DNA of 7,136 bases from SIG402 sp045639045. GTDB taxonomy: Bacteria > Bacillota > Clostridia > Christensenellales > Borkfalkiaceae. Shown one piece after another: positions 5,623 through 7,136 of this stretch. Positions within the stretch are counted from its first letter, which is position 1. Each line of letters starts with the position of its first letter. A program made the translations under genes and the position numbers. The DNA lies in assembly GCA_045639045.1 (NCBI GenBank), contig JAZUCI010000039.1, forward strand, positions 1 to 7,136, written 5' to 3'. The notes under the pieces were generated by a model, which was given only the letters and a program-made list of their open reading frames with translations, was not told the origin of the DNA and made no database searches.

Positions 5623-6252
5623 ATGGGCGTTTATTTGTTTGATTTTGACGGCACTTTGGTGGATTCTATGCCCACTTATATCGCGGTAATGTTACGCGTT
5701 TTAGATGAAAACCACGTTGCTTACGGGGAGGATATCGTAAAAATTATCACCCCCCTTGGCTATAAGGGTACGGCGGAATACTACAAAAAATTGGGCGTTC
5801 GTATGTCCGTGGAAGAAATTTTGGCGCGCTTTGACGCGTACGCAAAAAAGGAATACACCGAAAACGTGCAAGCAAAAGTTAGCGTAAAGGAAGTATTAAC
5901 CCAAATGAAAGCGCGTGGCGATCGGTTAAATGTATTAACCGCAAGCCCGCACGCTATGTTGGATCCGTGCTTAAAGCGACTTGGTATGTACGAACTGTTT
6001 GATAACGTTTGGTCTTGCGACGATTTCAATACCACCAAAGCCAACCCCGAAATTTACAAAATGGCAGCCGAAAAAATGGGCGCGCCCGTTAAAGAAATCA
6101 TCTTTTTAGACGATAATTTTAACGCGTTAAAAACGGCAAAGCAAGCGGGAATGCGCGTGTTCGGTGTGTACGACGCCTCCTCCGAAAGTTATCGGGAAGA
6201 AATTCGGGGGATTACCGAACGCTATATTGAAAACTTTTCTCAACTTGTATAA
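5623..6252 (+). CDS. HAD-superfamily hydrolase (phosphoglycolate phosphatase / beta-PGM-like)
   Basis: 209 residues, a cytosolic phosphatase or phosphomutase of HAD subfamily I. Motif I is DFDGTLVDS (nucleophile Asp7, acid/base Asp9), followed by an alpha-helical cap (~15-85). Motif II is LTAS (Thr106), motif III is Lys139 in TTKANPEIY, and motif IV is FLDDN (Asp163, Asp164), which binds Mg2+. All catalytic residues are present and the length is normal. Relatives act on phosphoglycolate, sugar phosphates or nucleotides; the substrate cannot be read from the sequence. ATG 5623 has GGGGG (5613-5617) 5 nt upstream. It is monocistronic, with a strong promoter in front and an intrinsic terminator behind. 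Its GCG-rich codon use resembles the rest of the window and contrasts with the neighbouring EVE-HNH gene. Confidence 0.93.
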   Translation: MGVYLFDFDGTLVDSMPTYIAVMLRVLDENHVAYGEDIVKIITPLGYKGTAEYYKKLGVRMSVEEILARFDAYAKKEYTENVQAKVSVKEVLTQMKARGDRLNVLTASPHAMLDPCLKRLGMYELFDNVWSCDDFNTTKANPEIYKMAAEKMGAPVKEIIFLDDNFNALKTAKQAGMRVFGVYDASSESYREEIRGITERYIENFSQLV

Positions 6253-6267
6253 CGCGCTGTTGCGATG

Positions 6268-6335
6268 CGCGTCAATATATAAGCAAAGACTTGCAACGCG
6301 TCAATATATAAGCAAAGAACTATAGCGCGTCAATA
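6268..6335 (+). repeat. 29-bp-period tandem repeat (2 full units plus a partial)
   Basis: A 22-bp unit beginning CGCGTCAATATATAAG and ending CAAAGA occurs identically at 6268-6289 and 6297-6318, separated by the 7-nt CTTGCAA. After another 7 nt (ACTATAG), its first 10 bases (CGCGTCAATA) recur at 6326-6335. The unit starts are exactly 29 bp apart. It lies in the transcribed 3' region between the HAD stop codon and its terminator. Function is unknown. Confidence 0.9.
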
Positions 6336-6344
6336 AAAAATTTT

Positions 6345-6377
6345 ACGGAGAATCTAGTTGGATTCTCCGTTTTTTTT
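6345..6377 (+). terminator. Intrinsic terminator of the HAD gene
   Basis: A 10-bp perfect stem, ACGGAGAATC (6345-6354) with GATTCTCCGT (6361-6370), loop TAGTTG, runs into eight T residues (6370-6377). It ends the HAD transcript before the next promoter at 6410. Confidence 0.95.
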
Positions 6378-6409
6378 GTGATTTTTTTCGTGCGCGCGCA
6401 TAATTCCGT

Positions 6410-6438
6410 TTGACATTTTTTTTGCGATGTACTATAAT
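6410..6438 (+). promoter_or_regulatory. Consensus promoter of the AbrB-ynbB-like operon
   Basis: TTGACA (6410-6415), exactly 17 nt, TATAAT (6433-6438): both hexamers match consensus. The predicted start is near 6445, giving a leader of about 68 nt. Such a strong promoter with a dyad on its -10 box suggests it is held down by a repressor. Confidence 0.92.
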
Positions 6439-6466
6439 TCCTACAAGTAGGAAAAGTAGGAATTAT
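6434..6466. promoter_or_regulatory. Three-half-site dyad over the -10/start region (candidate operator)
   Basis: TTCCTAC (6438-6444) and GTAGGAA (6447-6453) form a 7-bp-arm palindrome around AA. A second GTAGGAA follows 9 bp later, and with flanks the outer pair ATAATTCCTAC (6434-6444) and GTAGGAATTAT (6456-6466) is a perfect 11-bp inverted repeat. The left arm is upstream of the expected RNA start, so this is more likely a DNA operator than an RNA hairpin. The obvious candidate ligand is the AbrB-type protein encoded just downstream (inference). Confidence 0.65.
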
Positions 6467-6468
6467 TT

Positions 6469-6506
6469 CGGGGGAACTCCCCGCCCTTCTTTTCATAGAA
6501 AAGGAG
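6469..6506 (+). promoter_or_regulatory. Leader hairpins, the second covering the Shine-Dalgarno
   Basis: CGGGG-GAACT-CCCCG (6469-6483) is followed by a 9-bp hairpin, CTTCTTTTC (6486-6494) pairing with GAAAAGGAG (6498-6506) around ATA, with one G-U pair. The second arm includes all of AAGGAG (6501-6506), the ribosome site for ATG 6513. Folding would reduce translation of the AbrB-type protein. This is seen by base pairing only; stability was not calculated. Confidence 0.55.
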
Positions 6507-6512
6507 TAAAAA

Positions 6513-6773
6513 ATGGCAGGTGGAAAACACGTTTTGGGCAAACAGTCCGAACGCTACGTCTTCGGCACCGTAAAGGTGGGGGAAAAGGGGCAAATCGTAA
6601 TCCCCAAGGAAGCGCGCGAACTGTTTGGCATCAATGCAGGGGATACCTTGCTGGTTTTGGGCGATGCGCGCACGGGTGTGGTAATTTCCCGCCCCGAAGT
6701 AGTCAGCGGCGCGGCAAAGCAGGTGTTTCGCAATTTAGAAAAGGAGAAAGATGATGGAAACGGAAATTTATAA
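6513..6773 (+). CDS. AbrB/MazE/SpoVT-family DNA-binding regulator
   Basis: 86 residues. The swapped-hairpin AbrB domain is clear at about 17-60: FGTVKVGEKGQIVIPKEARE, LFGINAGDTLLVLGD, GVVISR. Such proteins act as dimers or tetramers that bind AT-rich promoter DNA. A short tail (61-86) contains a helical VFRNLEKEKDD. The start is set by AAGGAG (6501-6506) six nt before ATG 6513. It is the first gene of an operon, overlapping the next by 20 bp. It is probably a transcription factor rather than an antitoxin, because the partner gene is an enzyme and no toxin is seen. The dyad at its promoter suggests autoregulation (inference). It is not B. subtilis AbrB or SpoVT themselves, so no symbol is given. 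Confidence 0.92.
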   Translation: MAGGKHVLGKQSERYVFGTVKVGEKGQIVIPKEARELFGINAGDTLLVLGDARTGVVISRPEVVSGAAKQVFRNLEKEKDDGNGNL

Positions 6774-7136
6774 CAAGCTGGGGGTTTCCCCCCGCGTACT
6801 TGCTTATGGGGAAGAACTGTTAAAAGAACTTGCCCCCAGATTTCAAGAAATTGATAATATTGCAGAATACAACCAAGCAAAAGTGGTATACGGTATGCAA
6901 AAAAACCGCGTATCTTCCGCGTGCTTCGTTCCCACCACGGGTTACGGACATAACGACGTAGGTAGGGATACGTTAGAAGCGGTTTACGCAACGGTATTCA
7001 AAACCGAAGCGGCGTTGGTGCGCCCCCAAATTACTTGCGGTACGCACGCGTTATATTTGGCGCTTGCGGCAAACCTTCTTCCCGGGGACGAATTGCTTTC
7101 CCCCGTGGGTAGACCTTACGATACGTTAGAAGAGGT
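6754..7136 (+). CDS. YnbB-like methionine gamma-lyase family protein, N-terminal part (runs off the window end)
   Basis: 127 codons of a PLP-dependent fold-type I enzyme related to cystathionine lyases, often annotated as aluminium-resistance protein or methionine gamma-lyase family (B. subtilis YnbB type). Family blocks are IYNKLGVSP (5-13), EIDNIAEYNQAKVV (32-45), TTGYGHNDVGRDTLE (61-75), LVRPQITCGTHALYLAL (88-104) and LLPGDELLSPVGRPYDTLEE (108-127). The Schiff-base lysine lies beyond the window. AGGAG (6742-6746) is 7 nt from ATG 6754 and 4 nt from ATG 6751, so I prefer 6754, though either is possible. Both the ribosome site and the start lie inside the AbrB gene, so translation is probably coupled. 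The true substrate of the family is not settled as far as I know. Confidence 0.92.
   Translation, partial: METEIYNKLGVSPRVLAYGEELLKELAPRFQEIDNIAEYNQAKVVYGMQKNRVSSACFVPTTGYGHNDVGRDTLEAVYATVFKTEAALVRPQITCGTHALYLALAANLLPGDELLSPVGRPYDTLEE

Noticed and set aside
6268..6335. CRISPR-like array
   Set aside because: Spacers are only 7 nt, there are fewer than three full repeats, and no cas gene is present.
6554..6991. 145-codon minus-strand open frame
   Set aside because: It is antisense to the AbrB-type and YnbB-like genes, which both have clear family motifs and ribosome sites.
6513..7136. Toxin-antitoxin pair (AbrB/MazE-type antitoxin plus downstream toxin)
   Set aside because: The second gene carries methionine gamma-lyase-family PLP-enzyme motifs, not a toxin fold, and is too long.

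Overview
The window looks like a chromosomal segment from a Firmicutes bacterium of the class Clostridia. Pointers are strong Shine-Dalgarno sequences, consensus sigma-A type promoters, a DUF6062-like protein, an AbrB/SpoVT-family regulator next to a YnbB-type (methionine gamma-lyase family) gene, and a YegS/BmrU-type lipid kinase. Most genes use many GCG and CGC codons, so this is not a classic AT-rich Clostridium; an uncultured gut or sediment clostridial lineage is my guess (inference).

Layout. Positions 1-634 (minus) hold the N-terminal half of argininosuccinate synthase (argG), with a textbook promoter and, further upstream, a cluster of ARG-box-like palindromes at roughly helical spacing. 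Positions 867-1508 (minus) encode a cysteine-rich DUF6062-like protein. A head-to-head gene starts 33 bp away (1541-2293, plus) and encodes a one-pass membrane protein with a SPOR-like domain. An 18-bp dyad lies between them, and the promoter of the minus gene is inside the plus gene's coding sequence. Positions 2391-4193 (plus) form a two-gene operon of an alpha/beta-hydrolase esterase and a diacylglycerol-kinase-family lipid kinase. Positions 4205-4357 are a self-contained tRNA-Thr(CGT) transcription unit with its own promoter and a perfect 17-bp terminator hairpin.

Positions 4358-5567 form an AT-rich, compositionally foreign block carrying one minus-strand gene. It encodes an EVE-HNH-Tudor-like fusion that looks like a modification-dependent (type IV) restriction endonuclease. 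This is the best candidate for an under-described defence gene here. Positions 5568-6377 are a monocistronic HAD-phosphatase unit with a 29-bp-period tandem repeat between its stop codon and its terminator. Positions 6410-7136 (plus) are an operon of a small AbrB/SpoVT-type DNA-binding protein overlapping a YnbB-like PLP enzyme that runs off the end. Its promoter carries a three-half-site dyad on the -10 box, and its leader can fold into two hairpins, one covering the whole Shine-Dalgarno.

The genes do not make up a single pathway. The window is a string of short transcription units, and the interesting material lies in the EVE-HNH-Tudor gene and in the regulatory DNA around argG, the 1508/1541 divergent pair and the AbrB operon.
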